Shown: positions 1-11,580, numbered from the stretch's first letter. The stretch: 64,000 nt of DNA from Protopterus annectens (GCF_019279795.1 NC_056743.1:1784619839-1784683838); one strand, 5' to 3'. The notes: generated by a model from the letters alone, not told the origin. Program-made: numbers and translations.

Positions 1-1160
1 GCCAATGTCTTTGTTTATAAGTTCCATGATAATGCGCTCCATGCCCTTGCAGATCAGGCTCGTCAGACTGATGGGACAGTAGTTCCCAGGATCCAAGTTG
101 GATCCCCCCTTGTGGAGTGGGATAACTGTAGCTGTGCGCCACTCAGTGGGCATGAAGTCTGAGGTGAGGCTATGATTAAACATGACACTTGGGTGAGGTG
201 CCAGTTCATTTTGTAGTTCATGTAGTACACAGCCCGGGATGTCACCTGGTCCCATGGATGCTGTATTCTTAGCTTTGGAGAGTGCGGTTTCTACCTGTGT
301 GGCCGTTATTACCGGAATTTGGCAATCTTTTGGTATTGAGATGGGGCCTTTACAGGGTGAGGGGGGGTACAAGTTGGCACTAAACTGATCTGCCAAGATA
401 TTGGCAATATCCTTGGGATCGGTATATTTAATGCCATTCTGTTGTAGCTCAGAGCAGATCTGAGCATTGCCATTTAGATTCTTGACATAACTGTAGAATG
501 CCTTGTGGTTGTCTTTGGAATCTTTGGCAATTTTATTTTCGTAACTAGCTTTTGAGGATTTTATGAGGGATCTCCGCTTCTTACTGAGGCTGATAAGGGA
601 GTTTTTTGCATCCTGGGATTTTTCCTCTTTTCTGCAATAGTTTCCTCCTTCTGCTGTATAGTTTGTTTATGTTAGGGGACCACCAGACTGGCTTCCTTTT
701 TTTGGAGGAGAGCATCTTGGTTCTATTTGGGATGGCACTATTCATGCACGAGTGGATGTGCTCGTACAGTGCCTTAGTGTAGGATTCAGCAGTCGAACTT
801 TCAGATCCCGTCTGCATAGGTGCCATGAAGTTTGTCACTTCTGGCTTGAGTAACATGAAGTTGGCTTTGGAGAAGTTTTTTATAGAGGTTTCCTTACTGG
901 GGGGCGGGATATGGATGTCAAGGGTGATTTGCTTATGGTCAGACCTGACCAATGAGGGGGTGACCACTGGTGTGGAGCATCTATCTCCCATGTTGGTAAT
1001 GACCAGGTCTAGGATACTGGAGCCCCTGGTGGGACAATGGATTAGTTGATTCAGGGCATTGGAATTTATGAATTCCAAGAACCATTGGGAAAAGGTGTTG
1101 ATACCCGAGTAGTTTTCCCAGTTAATGGCAGGGTAGTTGACATCACCCAGTATAGAGTTC
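1..1160 (-). mobile_element. CR1-type LINE fragment (ORF2 endonuclease C-terminus to RT N-terminus), cut by window edge
   Basis: Read on the minus strand, this encodes the end of an AP-like endonuclease and the start of a reverse transcriptase. Visible motifs are GDVNYPAINW near 1120-1145, the block RSDHKQITLDIHIPPP near 890-930, and the RT entry region with a WRTATVIPLHKGG-like stretch near 90-145. The longest open piece is 581-1078. It is closely related to the CR1 copy at 33-37 kb, whose order of motifs is the same. The 5' end is truncated near 1160, where similarity stops. The 3' part lies beyond base 1. Frameshifts near 600-640 break the frame, so this is a dead copy. CR1-clade assignment rests on motif order and on the 3' tail of the related copies. 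Confidence 0.85.
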
Positions 1161-1266
1161 AGATCTCAGCTCAGTATCCAAGCCAAGGCCTCCAGCACCC
1201 TCTCTGTCCAACCAGTGCTTTATGTCTCTGCCCAAGTAGCTGACACACAGACTCTTAAGGTTTGAT

Positions 1267-1399
1267 TCACACACACACAGACAGGCACACACAGACACAC
1301 GCACACACACGCACACACATGCGCACACACACACACACACGCACACACGCACACGCATGCACACACACACGCACACACGCACGCACACACACACGCGCA
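1267..1399. repeat. (CA)n/(CACACG)n microsatellite
   Basis: An imperfect CA dinucleotide tract interrupted by CG and CATG steps. The Val-Cys-rich open frame that crosses it on the minus strand is an artefact of the repeat. Confidence 0.95.
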
Positions 1400-1479
1400 C
1401 GGGGAAGGCAGGCACAGGTTTACTAGCTATGCCTCCTTCTGCCCAGACTATAAGGTAGTTCCCACTGCCACCAAACACT

Positions 1480-2584
1480 CCTGCCAGCTACCCTAAGGCC
1501 CTTACAAGAGGACCCAAAATACTGAATGAAATTAATATTAATACAAATGGTAGTTTGACCAAGAGCAAGGTTATTAGGACTGCGCCACACAGTTTCATCA
1601 AATAAATATGCAAGTACTCTCTCTCAAAACTTAAATATCTCTACAAAGATTAGCCACAATGAAAGGTTTAAATATATTTAATAATAAATAAAGAACAAGA
1701 AAATACTAAGCATATATTCACAGCGACAGCAGAGTTCAAAACACAGGAAATATTTAAAGTAACATTGCAAGACAGGCTGAGATAAAGAAAAACAATATCT
1801 AAACTAAGCTTCACTATATTCCTGACAATCTAAGAGAATCACTGTTCCCTAATAACGTACTTAATAGAGAAAGGCAGATGATGTGGTGAATGGTTCTTCT
1901 TGTTGTAAGGTCCAAGACAGAATACAGAATGCTCTGTCTCACTAAGAGACTTGTCAAAATAGTATCTAAAATATTACTGTTGGGATAGCTTGCAAAATGG
2001 CATAATTTCTGGTCATCTGACTTCTAGTTCCCATGCAAAACTCCCATTGCTGGTAGCTGGCAGTATTTAGCACCTACCCATAAAAATACAAATACAAGGG
2101 CTTTTACTCAGATCTTTGGCAAGTGCTGGAAGTCATAAAGCAATTGCATTATTCCATGCTTTCAGAGTAGTAATTAGTTCACCCCAAACAATACAGAAAG
2201 CTTCTTAGTACAGACTTTGCGTCTCTGGCTGCCTTGAATCCTGTGAGATAGCATCTTTATGGCCTAGCCTAGAACGTGATTTAATTTCAGATGTTTGTCT
2301 AAAGTTTGCTGGACTGAGGTTAATCTTCCAGTTTCCTCTGTTAAAACATATACATTTAAACAGTTACAATATTGCATGTACACTACTGTTCTCTGCAGTG
2401 GGCACACTGTGGATACAGTCCAAACTCAAGCTGTTTACAAAATACCTTTTCAACACACACGTCTGTACAAATCAGTTTGACATACACATGACATATAGTT
2501 CAAATACAATTGTAACACAAGCATCTTGTATAAATCAGTTCGATATTCAAAAATGACATATAATTATTTACAAAATTCCAGCTA
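1480..2584. other. AT-rich DNA with no recognised gene
   Basis: Only short open frames occur (for example 2295-2480) and none shows codon structure, a known domain or convincing splice sites. It may be old transposon sequence, but no diagnostic motif is visible. Confidence 0.5.
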
Positions 2585-4056
2585 GCTGTGTTGGCAGTAC
2601 CTCCTTTCGTCACAGCAACTAAGGATATATGGGAAGCGATTACACAAAAGGTCATAAAAATTGAGATGAATATGGATAGTAAGTTACAAGCTGTGAAAAT
2701 GTTTTTAGTTCCTTTAGTTTTACATACCGGCCAGGCATATTTTTTATCAACCAGAAGAGAGGTTGTGGAAAATAATTAGAGAGTTGAAGAAATTTATCTG
2801 TGAAGGGAAGAGGATGACACTTTAGGTGGAATGAATCATCCCTCCTACAGAGTGGTTTAGGATTACCTGATTTGTATCAATGTTTTAGAACTTTGCAGTT
2901 AAGGCTCATATACATAACACAAGTGGAAGATTTAAATCAAAGTGGAAATGGATGATAGTGAAGTGGGAGGGCTCTAGAAATAAGGAGAGAGTAGGATTTT
3001 GAATGCAGATCATTAAGAAGAATAACAAAAAACATACAGAGTATTATATTCATAAAGCTGCAGAACATATTCTAAGAAATAAGTCAACACAGGAAAAGAG
3101 ATTTTCCATAAAGGGATGACGTCAAATAGCAGTACAGAAAATGGGCAAGATGAGGCTGGAATTTACTGGTGATAACCAGCTAAACAACAAATATATTGGG
3201 AGCAAATAACTAGACAGTGAAAGGTAATACAGTGTGATGAGACCAAGCAGAAATTTGCACTGCCTGTTATAGATTGCCTTCCCTACCAGGGATTGATAGA
3301 GTATATACAGAGAAAGGAATGGAATGGGAGGCCATCAGTGAAGTCTAGCTCTAGCAGAACTTTTAGTCAAGTCTAGAATAGAAGCTGCTGTTCAAAAAAG
3401 GGATAATTAGTATGGTATATATAACATTGCATGATAACTGTAAGACTCAATCAGAGGAGGTTAGAATAGTTTGGAAGAGGAAAAGTAATTTACAAAGGAA
3501 AAATGGAAGGATATATGTATGGCTCCCAAGTATGCAACAAAGTTCAGGATTTTTTGCTTGGAAATTTTTGCATAGATATTTTTATACCGCAAATAGATTT
3601 CAAAGAATTTTTCCTTAGGTAGATAGTAAATGCTGGAGGCATGATGGGAAAGAAACAGGTGACTGAGAACATGTCTGGTTGAGGACTGATTAGTTGGCAG
3701 ACTTTAAAACTACAATACAGAATTATCTGTCAGAAATATTGGATTAGCAAATTGATATAATTATGCAAATGATTCCTTTAAGGACACAGGATCTGAACTG
3801 CTTAATATTAAGATCTTATTAACTTTTTTGATATCGGCTGCTAAAAAGGAATTACTACAAAATAGAAATCAAAATCTAAACCAACTGTAACTGAAGTACT
3901 GGATATTGTTAGAGAGAAAAAAAATAAGTGGAAGTGAGATCTTTAGAAAGGGGAAGGAGCAAATTATGTAGAAATAACCAGAAGTTGTGGGAACAATACA
4001 TGCAGAATAATGTTCAGGCGGAGGAGTGAGGTTTAAGGAAAGGCAGGAAATACACA

Positions 4057-4115
<59 letters not shown>

Positions 4116-4116
4116 A

Positions 4117-4182
<66 letters not shown>

Positions 4183-4335
4183 CTGGGGTTTATGACAGTT
4201 GTTAGAAAGAAAGGAAACATACAGGCAACATATTATGCATGAAAAAATGTTATTATGTCTTGTTTTCTGTTCTGTTAATGTATGTGTGACTATGTCTTTA
4301 ACAATAACTTAATAAAGGTGTTAAAAAGTTTCACA
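2585..4335 (+). mobile_element. Decayed L1-type LINE, 3' part of ORF2 and 3' UTR
   Basis: Plus-strand fragments match the C-terminal region of L1 ORF2 in the right order. A piece near 2640-2775 resembles the conserved segment before the K-F-I-W-x-GK-R-P-R-I motif, and KFICEGKR follows near 2790. SGLGLPDLYQCFRTLQLR lies near 2845-2905, W/KFLHRYFYT near 3555-3590, and [15 protein letters not shown] near 3830-3875, which corresponds to the L1 'AKKAI..KW' block. Many stops and frameshifts lie between these pieces. The 3' UTR ends with an AATAAA-like signal near 4310-4335. A TA microsatellite has expanded at 4060-4177. This is a long-dead copy; the 5' end is probably truncated just before 2585. 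Confidence 0.75.
4061..4177. repeat. (TA)n microsatellite
   Basis: About 115 bp of nearly pure TA, with small ACATA interruptions in the middle. It sits in the 3' UTR of the L1 relic. The Ile-Tyr open frames across it are artefacts. Confidence 0.97.
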
Positions 4336-4494
4336 CTATTTAATCCATTTTATTTATTCCTAACAAATACACTGTAATACTCCTTACCCATGTTTTATAA
4401 GTCATACCTATTGTCTGCTTGTCACATATTTGCACACAAACTGCTTGCATATGAAATGTTTTATAATTAGAAATTAACATTATGTGTAATAGAT

Positions 4495-4634
4495 GTCTTA
4501 AAAACTATCTGTGTAATATACCTTTGTAAAATATTCTGTCATGAGTATATTAAATGTACCTGTTGGGTCTTTTCTCCCCAAACATCCACTGAAAATGGGC
4601 AACAAAGACAAATAAATAAATAAACAAATAAAAT
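4495..4634 (+). repeat. Copy 1 of an (AAAT)n-tailed dispersed repeat family
   Basis: It contains the family core 'TTTTCTCCCCAAACATCCAC', then 'TGAAAATGGGCAACA', and a terminal AAATAAATAAATAAAC tail. Related copies lie at about 4965-5050, 47980-48070, 50800-50860 (inverted), 51105-51200 and perhaps 59690-59760 (inverted). The layout suggests the 3' end of a retroposon with a simple-repeat tail, but the parent element is not identified. Confidence 0.55.
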
Positions 4635-4743
4635 ACTCATGCATATCACCAGGTTAAGACTCTGTGCTCACTGTATGATATTCTCCAAATACTTTCCTTA
4701 AACAGAATACTCTAAACCTCTCACTGAGATGACAAAATCATTT

Positions 4744-4798
<55 letters not shown>
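4744..4798. repeat. (TA)n(TG)n microsatellite
   Basis: About 40 bp of TA followed by about 15 bp of TG. Confidence 0.95.
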
Positions 4799-4964
4799 CT
4801 ACCTCTACATAGGCTTTCTCTTTAGTAACTTCTATCTTTGTAATATCTTAGAATATATAAATGTAGATAATGTATGTGTAACTACTGCAAGTGTATAAAT
4901 ATAAATAGAAATGTAACTACTCTGTGTTTAACTGGAACTAAGTATAACGCAATGTAAGCAAATA

Positions 4965-5050
4965 CAGCTTTTCTCTTTGGGCTTCCAGTGAAAATGGGTA
5001 TTACCCAGTCGGATTTTCTGGGTAAACAAAAAGAAATAAATACAATAAAC
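4965..5050 (+). repeat. Copy 2 of the (AAAT)n-tailed dispersed repeat family
   Basis: The core 'GCTTTTCTCTTTGGGCTTCC' is followed by an 'AGTGAAAATGGG' block, a 'CCCAGTCGGA' block and an AAATAAATAC-type tail. It shares order and spacing with the copy at 51105-51200. Confidence 0.55.
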
Positions 5051-5924
5051 AAACAAAATTTGACTAATTTTCTTTCATAAAGCAGTCTGTAAGCCGGGCC
5101 ATCTTATAATGTTTCTTCTCTCTATACAATTTTTCATCTCTTATGTTGTTGGAAAGTAAACTCTAATATGTCCATTAAGATAAACTTGGTCATAAAGTTG
5201 AGGTGACAGCTGGAAAGGTGAAATCAGTTATGTGACCAATCAAAATCTTAACACTTCTTTCCGTTTCTTTAATTATACCATCACTATAACCTGGCAAGAA
5301 TTCTCATTAAACCATGACCCATCTGATGAAACGGTGAATACACATTTCTATACAAAGATGTACCATTAGGGAACAAGTTCTATTAGTTTTTGTGACCCAC
5401 TTGACTTTAGTGCAATCAAAAAATAAATTGTCCCAAATCAATCGAAAAATACCTTTTCCCAAATCAAAGTTTTGAATTATGCAGCTTTCATTCAAGTGAC
5501 TCAAGTGTTTTGATAATATCAGGCAAACAGCTGAATGGGAAGTGGTCGTAAGCCTCAAGCCTCAGTAGAACAGAAAAAAGATTAAAGATCATGTGAAATG
5601 GAAATTTAAATTCATTTGCAATAGAAGCCGATAGATGACACATTTATGCACTGTTTTTGTCTTTTATAATCTTCAGCTTTTATACTTGGGTTGTCTTTTA
5701 AAATGTTATAAAGCAATCAGCAGCAAAACTGAACTTCTGCATTTTTCCCAGTATTGGGCTTCTTGACTCTGTGTCATCATGCACGTTGCTTTGGTGTCAC
5801 AATGTTGGAGCTTTGCTGCACTTTATGGTTAACTGTGGTTATGTATGTGCGTTTGACAGATCACTAGTCCACTATATAAAATGTTAAATTAAACTTTAGC
5901 ATAGAAACAAAACTGGGGTCTATA
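5051..5924. other. No recognised gene
   Basis: AT-rich sequence. A minus-strand open frame at 5307-5558 has no recognisable domain and no clear splice context. Nothing here supports a feature. Confidence 0.5.
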
Positions 5925-6290
5925 TTAAATCATCGAACGCTTGGAAAAGCTAACAATGATTTATCAACCCCATGTAAGCGAAAGCTTACAAACTCAAACG
6001 CTTAGAACAGTGATTTTTTTTCCCAAGGGAAAAAAAAATCGCTGTTCCAAAAAAAAAAAAAAGTGGGGGGCTTTGCTCCCCACACATCCCCTATTTAAAT
6101 ATACGAACTCCGAGATTGCACTACAGTGATGAAAACAGCAAAGTAACGGACACGGCCAAGCGATTTCTTTCCCACGGAAGGAATTCGCTTATATGCCGCT
6201 TCATCATTTTGCCTTTTTTGTCTTTTCAAGTTCGACCAAGACACATTCGAAAGAATGCATCTTCGGTCATCTAATAGGAACCCACAAAAC
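5925..6290 (-). mobile_element. Copy 1 of an unnamed MITE-like repeat family
   Basis: On the minus strand it shares an ordered series of blocks with copies at about 53490-53760, 53800-54010 and 62560-62885: 'CACTGTAGTGCAATCTCGGA', then a 'TATATNNAATTA'-like block, then 'GGGGATGTGTGGGGAGCAAA', then a poly-T/poly-A palindrome. No protein is encoded. Short length, several copies and a strong palindrome suggest a non-autonomous DNA transposon. Terminal repeats and a target duplication were not resolved, so the class is an inference. Confidence 0.5.
6005..6047. repeat. Strong palindrome within the MITE-like copy
   Basis: Two 20-nt arms (left arm 'GAACAGTGATTTTTTTTCCC') are separated by a very short loop and differ at about one or two positions. 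It would extrude as a hairpin. Confidence 0.85.
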
Positions 6291-6689
6291 TATTGTAATG
6301 TGGAAGAAAGGGGGCAAGTTGTGGTATACACACCCTTTTAAGCAGCTAAATTAAATGTAATCAGTCCACAAACTGGAAGCTTCAAGGGAGATCGCTTATT
6401 TGGGAAGGTGAGGGCATGAAGTTAAAACGTTACTATTTTACACTGCACACTGTTTTAGCATTCTTTTGGCAGCAGAGAAAAAAAAAGCTGCTAATGAACA
6501 AAAGGTATAATAGTCTCTATTTTTGAAAACAACTATTTCCACCACTAACCTTCTATCTTGCTGACTACTAACATGATGATTTCTGACCATAACTTATGTT
6601 CAGCTGTTCAGGGTCTTAAAAGTAATCTACCCAGTCCAAAACTTCAAAGACCACCCAGAAACAGTAATTATAATAAATATCCTCAGTGG
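6291..6689. other. No recognised gene
   Basis: AT-rich unique-looking sequence; nothing supportable seen. Confidence 0.5.
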
Positions 6690-7115
6690 CTCTCCAGTGG
6701 TGTAGAGGGATAAAGTCCTAGCTACAGCCCAGCTGACCTGAGTTCAAGTAACAACTTAGGTGATTGACAAGAGTGGTAGGGAGTGATGGGTGGGCCCATC
6801 CTGGAGAGAGGGAACTTGCTGGTGAGGGTCCCTAAAGGGAGATGTGGTCCAAAGAGGGGAGTTCCCTTGGACACAAGTGAGCAAGAGGGGTGAGGAAATG
6901 GTAAAGTAGAAAGAGCATACAAGGGGAAAAAAAACCCAGATGGAAGCACAGATGTACGAGCTTTCAGGATGCCCTCAAGATCCACAACAGGCCCCATCAG
7001 CACTGCAGCAGGTCTGGGAGGAGGGTTTAGGAGGATTTTGGTAGACGAGGAGTGGACATACAGCACTGGGGCACAGAACAGAATCAATAAGGTCTGAGGG
7101 CAACAAAATATATAA
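6690..7115 (+). mobile_element. Possible tRNA-derived SINE or retroposed sequence
   Basis: The start has a tRNA-like spacing: 'TGGTGTAGAGG' resembles a pol III box A, and about 40 bp later 'GAGTTCAAG' resembles a box B. The following 350 bp are GC-richer than the surroundings and end in an A/T-rich stretch. The minus-strand frame 6722-7087 lacks a known domain and is probably incidental. No target-site duplication was recognised, so this is tentative. Confidence 0.3.
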
Positions 7116-7221
7116 ATACAAATATCCTCAGCAATTTTACAGACACAATATCAAAGCAACACCCATCATGGTACAGTGTCTCTAAAGCTAAATCCAGAAG
7201 GCAGACCACTACACTAGTCAA

Positions 7222-7602
7222 TATTTGGTCATAGGAGACTCCACTGAAAGGCACACCGATGTACCACTCAACAGGATGAGCAAGGAGAAGGTTATATTCA
7301 GTTGCCTCTCAGGGGCACGGAGCCATCAGATTACACATGCGCTCAGGACATTGAACTTCAAGTACCAGTATGACTCAGTCATAGTCCACGCGGAAGTAAA
7401 TGATCAGAGACGTACCTTCCTGGACCATATGACAAGAGGCATGGTGAAGCTCTTGAACTGTGTGTCCCAGGCTCATATGAGCCTAGCATTGAGCAGTGTG
7501 CTACCTTCTCCAAGGATGATGCCACAATATGAGCAAAAGAAGAAGGATATGGTGGATAGACCATGCTGCTTTCCCAGGAATGGTCTCCACATGTCCCACT
7601 AG
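7222..7602 (+). pseudogene. CR1 ORF1 SGNH/GDSL-type esterase domain, degraded
   Basis: The frame begins in a conserved VIGDST block (SGNH block I, GDS) and contains VHAEVNDQRR (block III region, GxND in intact relatives) and PRNGLHMS (block V, DG-H in relatives). Here the G of GxND is an E and DGLH has become NGLH, so catalytic residues are altered. Compare the copy at 33579-34106. In CR1 LINEs this ORF1 domain is known as an esterase; its role in retrotransposition is not settled. Confidence 0.7.
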
Positions 7603-8009
7603 GCTTTCAAATATTGGCTAAAATTTTATACACCTCACAGTGACATTTTTTGGCAGTACCATCCTGATAAACCTTCCCACATAGTGAAATAAACCCAAGA
7701 AAATCCAAAGATGTTACTCCTTAATGATAGGAGTCTAAACAAGGAACTCCACTCTCTTCAAGCTCTCTTCAAGCTCTCATCACCCTAGAGAACAGATGTC
7801 TGTGCTGTTACGGACACATGATTTAAAGTCACACCGAGCACCCTGGCAGTGCAGGGCTATAATCCTTTCCACGTATTTAGACCTGTTACTGCACAAGGCA
7901 CAAAAGATGGAGATGTTCTGATTTATATAAAATCCATGGTATCCCTCGGAGTCTCAGAAAACCCAGTATGCAAACTATACTGGGTCAAAAACAAACAAAG
8001 AAGAAACTT

Positions 8010-8650
8010 CACAGTGTGGATAGTTTGAAGTTCACTCCTTAAAATATATTATGCACATAATTCACTAACAAAAATCGAACTGTAAAACATACACTACAAA
8101 ATAATAAAATAGAAAACAGTAGGTAGGCCACAGTTGAGTTAAAAATGGAATAGGCTTTATTGAAACACACAAACAAGTGATCTTAGCTGAGTATAATGAA
8201 AAGCATTAAAGACGTTCATTATTTATATATAATCAGGTTATTTGGAGCAAGGCAGTGGTTACAGATGGTGGTTCTGTTAAAAGCAATAAGGAATGAGTTT
8301 ATTGCTTTCCTTTACCTGCCCAATAAGGAATGAGTTTATTGCTTTCCTTTACCTGCCCAATAAGGAATGAGTTTATTGCTTTCCTTTACCTGCCCAGTAA
8401 AGGAAAGCACACTGTTGATCCCTGAAAGCATCAGAGGAACATCCTCTTCAGAGGCAAGAAAGCTCTGAAGGGCTTTGCACCCCAAATTGTCTTAGTCAGC
8501 TTAGTTTGAGCTGCTTGACAGGTTGGATGTGTGGAAGGTGCCCTGAAGCTTTGCGAGTTGGTCAGCCATTATATCCTTGGCAGAATATAACCCATACAGC
8601 TAAGACTACTGCAGCAGTACTCAATATAAAGAACATCTACTGACTCATAA
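8010..8650. other. Sequence of unknown origin between two CR1 halves
   Basis: CR1 similarity stops near 8010 and resumes near 8700 with a large part of ORF2 missing. This could be an insertion plus deletion. A 'GGCTTTATTGAAACAC' block near 8152-8167 reads on the minus strand like a polyadenylation region. The tract holds a 37-bp tandem repeat. Confidence 0.4.
8285..8395. repeat. Tandem repeat, 3 copies of a 37-bp unit
   Basis: Three essentially identical units start 'AATAAGGAATGAGTTTATTG' at 8285, 8322 and 8359. The last unit runs into the sequence 'AGTAAAGGAAAGC', so GCTTTCCTTTA...TAAAGGAAAGC forms an 11-bp perfect inverted repeat at about 8377-8408. Confidence 0.95.
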
Positions 8651-8709
8651 GTCATATTTATTTCATTTTATTACCGGGGTGGTATTCTGATCACTACTGA
8701 CCATTTGCT

Positions 8710-9930
8710 GGTACTGCATGACTAGTTTCCTGTGCAAGGCCATAGAAAGAATTATAATGAACATGATAAATAATTACATAGGAAACCTAATGCTGGAGTC
8801 AACTCTGTTTGACTTTGTCAGTAGACGGTCATGCCTACTCAACCTGGTGGATTTCTTTGAGAAGGTCAGAAAGCAAAATATGAGAGCAAAATGGAACATA
8901 CTGCCTCCCTCGACTGCTAAAGCATTCAACACAATTTCTCACTCTGTTTTTTTCTACACAAGCTCAGTGAATTGGGTATAAACCTGTATGGCACCCTCTG
9001 GACAGACAAGTTACTCAGAGATAGGGTATATGAAGCTAAGATAGGGGAGTCTACCTCCACAAAAGTTCAGTCACTAGTGGAGTCCCTCACAGCTAGGTGT
9101 TGGGGCCTCTCCTGTTTGGCATCTACTTCTCTGAAGTGAAGACTAATGTCAAAGGCCTCAGGCTGACCAAATTCACAGATGACTGTGAATTAGGTGCAGT
9201 CACCCAGTACCCCCCCCAATATACAAAGATCCTCCAAAAGGACTTGACACAAACTAATAACTAGTGCCAGAGTCACAGTCTTAAACTCAGTATTAAGAAA
9301 TGCATATTATTATTTTTTGGTAAGGTGGCCACCCCTTATGTAGATAGTGCCTTGGTTTTTGACCATCATGTGTCTACAGTAGTAAGAAAAATATTTCATG
9401 TTCCACAATTAATACAAAAGGGTATGACTTTCAGGTGCAAAGATGTCCTTGTCTTATTGTACTCTGACTGCATAAGACCAATCTTTGAGTACAATGCACT
9501 TTGCATCATGTACCTGATAAGTCATACCCAACACGTGGAGTGATCACAGAAGTTCCTCATGTTACAGAAAAGAAGTCCTACACAGCATGCCTCAAAGCAT
9601 TGTCTTTACACTCGGTCTGCTACAGACTGCTGAGAGGTGACCCGTGCCTGGCCTACAAAGCATCTTCTGATACAGTCCTTACAGCTTTGTTACACATCTG
9701 TAAAACAAATAGCAACAGAAATAACCAGTTCAGGGACCTAAACCTTGTCTGCAATACAAACAGGACATGCTGAAGGGAGAGGTATGTCTCTCCAAGACTG
9801 CCCCTTCTCTGAAACAGGCTTCCCATCCATGTGAAGCAAAGTTCTTCTTGCACTTATTCAAGCAAAACTTGCATCAATGGATGGGAAATTGCAAATTTAC
9901 CCCTGGTCTGGCACCTATTAGAGAGGGTAA
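8710..9930 (+). pseudogene. CR1 ORF2 reverse transcriptase and C-terminal remnant
   Basis: Fragments in several frames match the 33-37 kb CR1. They include KAIERIIMNMINNYIGNL with SRRSCLLNLVDFFEKV near 8740-8860, an AKAFNTISHS block near 8915-8945, a 'FTDDCELGAV'-like catalytic box near 9170-9205, and a C-terminal 'YRLLRGDPCLAYKA' block near 9620-9665. Frames change several times and stops are present. Confidence 0.75.
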
Positions 9931-10258
9931 GCTTGTAAATGCTCTGCAACTCATGCCCAATTTTATATACCCCCCCATAATGTATGGGAACTATACCTTT
10001 CTAGTATTTCTGGGTAGCATGGCTAGGCTTAAGAAGGCCCTTTATGGCTGTTAGCCTAGTATTTTCCTATGATCCTATGATTCTACATTACCACATCGCC
10101 AGTCTCATGTTACTTCCTGCACATGAATACACTGTCTGTGAGGAAGGAAGCATTCAGTTCAGATTTTCAATATAAAAAAAAAAACACAGGAGATCCTATT
10201 TTCTCAACTGTGTATAAATTAAGGTAACACACAGTCTAAAGCAAGCAGCAGCACTCAC

Positions 10259-10488
10259 ATAACAAAGATCATATGCACACTAGAATGCATGAAATTAACT
10301 GGTTTAACCAAAAGGCTACTGTCATCTTTATTAGAAGGTATTTCTTCTCTCACAGTCCCGCTGCATGCTACAATCCATTCGCCAGGCCTTATAATTCTTC
10401 CTGAACAGCTGAGTATGTAATGCATAGATAAATTACTGGGTGTACCCATCAAAGATTGACCACCATCCATCATGGTAATTAAGGATGA
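10259..10488 (-). CDS. Candidate host coding exon, identity unknown
   Basis: A 230-bp open segment on the minus strand is flanked by strong splice signals. Upstream is a long pyrimidine tract ending TTTGTTCCTAG (acceptor AG at 10490-10489). Downstream is the donor GTGAGTGC starting at 10258. The whole exon is open in one frame and encodes a mixed-composition peptide with MHYILSCSGRIIRPGEWIVA and KDDSSLLVKPVNFMHSS. It does not look like any transposon protein in the window. I do not recognise the family. If real, it belongs to a minus-strand gene, the same strand as the DNase II-like exon at 61 kb, but nothing links the two. It could still be a chance open frame. Confidence 0.45.
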
Positions 10489-10499
10489 CTAGGAACAAA

Positions 10500-11399
10500 T
10501 CCAAAAGAAAAAAAAAAATGCATTCAAAATCATTGCTGACTAAAAAAAAACAAGTAAAGAAAAAAAAAAAAGACACAAGGTGCAGTGAAAGTCAAAATTA
10601 ATGATTTGTAAACTGGTTTGAGTGCTACAGCTATAAATACTTAAAGACTTCATCAAAACTGTTTACTGGTATTGCCTAAAATACTTCCCACCTAAAGGGT
10701 ACTGTCTACTTCCACTTAATCATCCAGTGTCTAACAACTAACAATGTTGGCTTTATCCCCCTACCTTTCAATTTCCTCATCAAACTGATAAAACCAATTA
10801 CAGTTTATTGTACTGTGCAGGTTGTCTCTCTAGGATATGTAGGTAGTGAAGAAGAGTTCACAAATACCACAACCAAACCATCACATGGTATATTACACTA
10901 TCGCCCTAATTAGCTCTAACATTTACTTTCCTACTGTCACAACATTTTATCTGGAAATGACAGACACATGAAATGAATATTTCACTTTTTCTTTATCATT
11001 TATGTTCAACTTTAAGCTTCTATATCAAAGAGGTTTACTTCTATACAAGAAGAAAGATATCAAGTTTATATTTTAAAGGAAGTTTAAGAGCACGGTTACA
11101 CTCATCTCCAAATAATATGTAACATTTTTTCTTCATAACACTATCCCCTAATTAGCCATATGTAAAGCTTTCCTGTTCATTTACTCTAAAATGTGTGCCT
11201 TTGTTTCAAATTCTTGATTTTGTACATAAGCCTGATGATTTCTAAAAGTTATGACTAAGAGTGGAATACATTTTTACAATGGAAGCACTTAATCATTTCT
11301 TAATGAATACATGACTGGTTATCCAGCTTTGTTTCTACTCGGATTCTCTTTTGCGAAGTAATATATACATGGCTGCCCATTCTCTGCACTTGTGGTAAA
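10500..11399. other. No recognised gene
   Basis: AT-rich sequence with short poly-A runs near 10510-10575. Nothing supportable was seen. Confidence 0.5.
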
Positions 11400-11447
11400 T
11401 TAGAAGTTATGTACTCACCATAACGTTCCATCTGAGTAGGTGTATTC

Positions 11448-11580
11448 ATTTGTCTGCAACCTGTGGGTTATGGATCCGATATCGGATCCGAACCGGCATG
11501 GTTTACCAGCTATGGATCCAAGCTCTCAGCTCCTCCCCTCACCCATAATGCCCTGCTCTACCCTCATGACCTCAGATCGA
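11448..11580 (+). repeat. Element A, 3' inverted terminal repeat
   Basis: The reverse complement lies at about 17225-17358. It includes the self-palindromic motif GGATCCGATATCGGATCC and the block 'AGCTATGGATCCAAGCTCTC'. The match is high with a few substitutions and a small gap. Confidence 0.93.

Larger units (their letters stand above)
7195..10090 (+). mobile_element. Decayed CR1 LINE with ORF1 esterase, partial ORF2 and 3' tail
   Basis: Collinear with the better CR1 at 33-37 kb. It carries an ORF1 esterase piece (7222-7602), the endonuclease start (about 7710-7990), RT pieces (about 8710-9300), an RT C-terminal/connection region (9300-9920), and the family 3' end. That end carries 'ATGGCTAGGCTTAAGAAGGC' and terminal CCTATGAT repeats near 10068-10085. 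Most of the endonuclease and the early RT are missing, replaced by unrelated sequence at about 8010-8650. Many stops and frameshifts make it non-functional. The octamer-like terminal repeats are typical of CR1. Confidence 0.8.

Noticed and set aside
1143-1478. Cys/Val-rich open frame on the minus strand
   Set aside because: It is a translation of the CA microsatellite, not a protein.
3869-4220. Ile/Tyr-rich open frames
   Set aside because: Products of the TA microsatellite in the L1 relic's 3' UTR.
5307-5558. Possible host exon on the minus strand
   Set aside because: Open but without a pyrimidine tract/AG or a good donor, and of no recognised family.
6722-7087. 121-codon minus-strand frame as a gene
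   Set aside because: No domain, no splice signals, and it overlaps a probable retroposed sequence.
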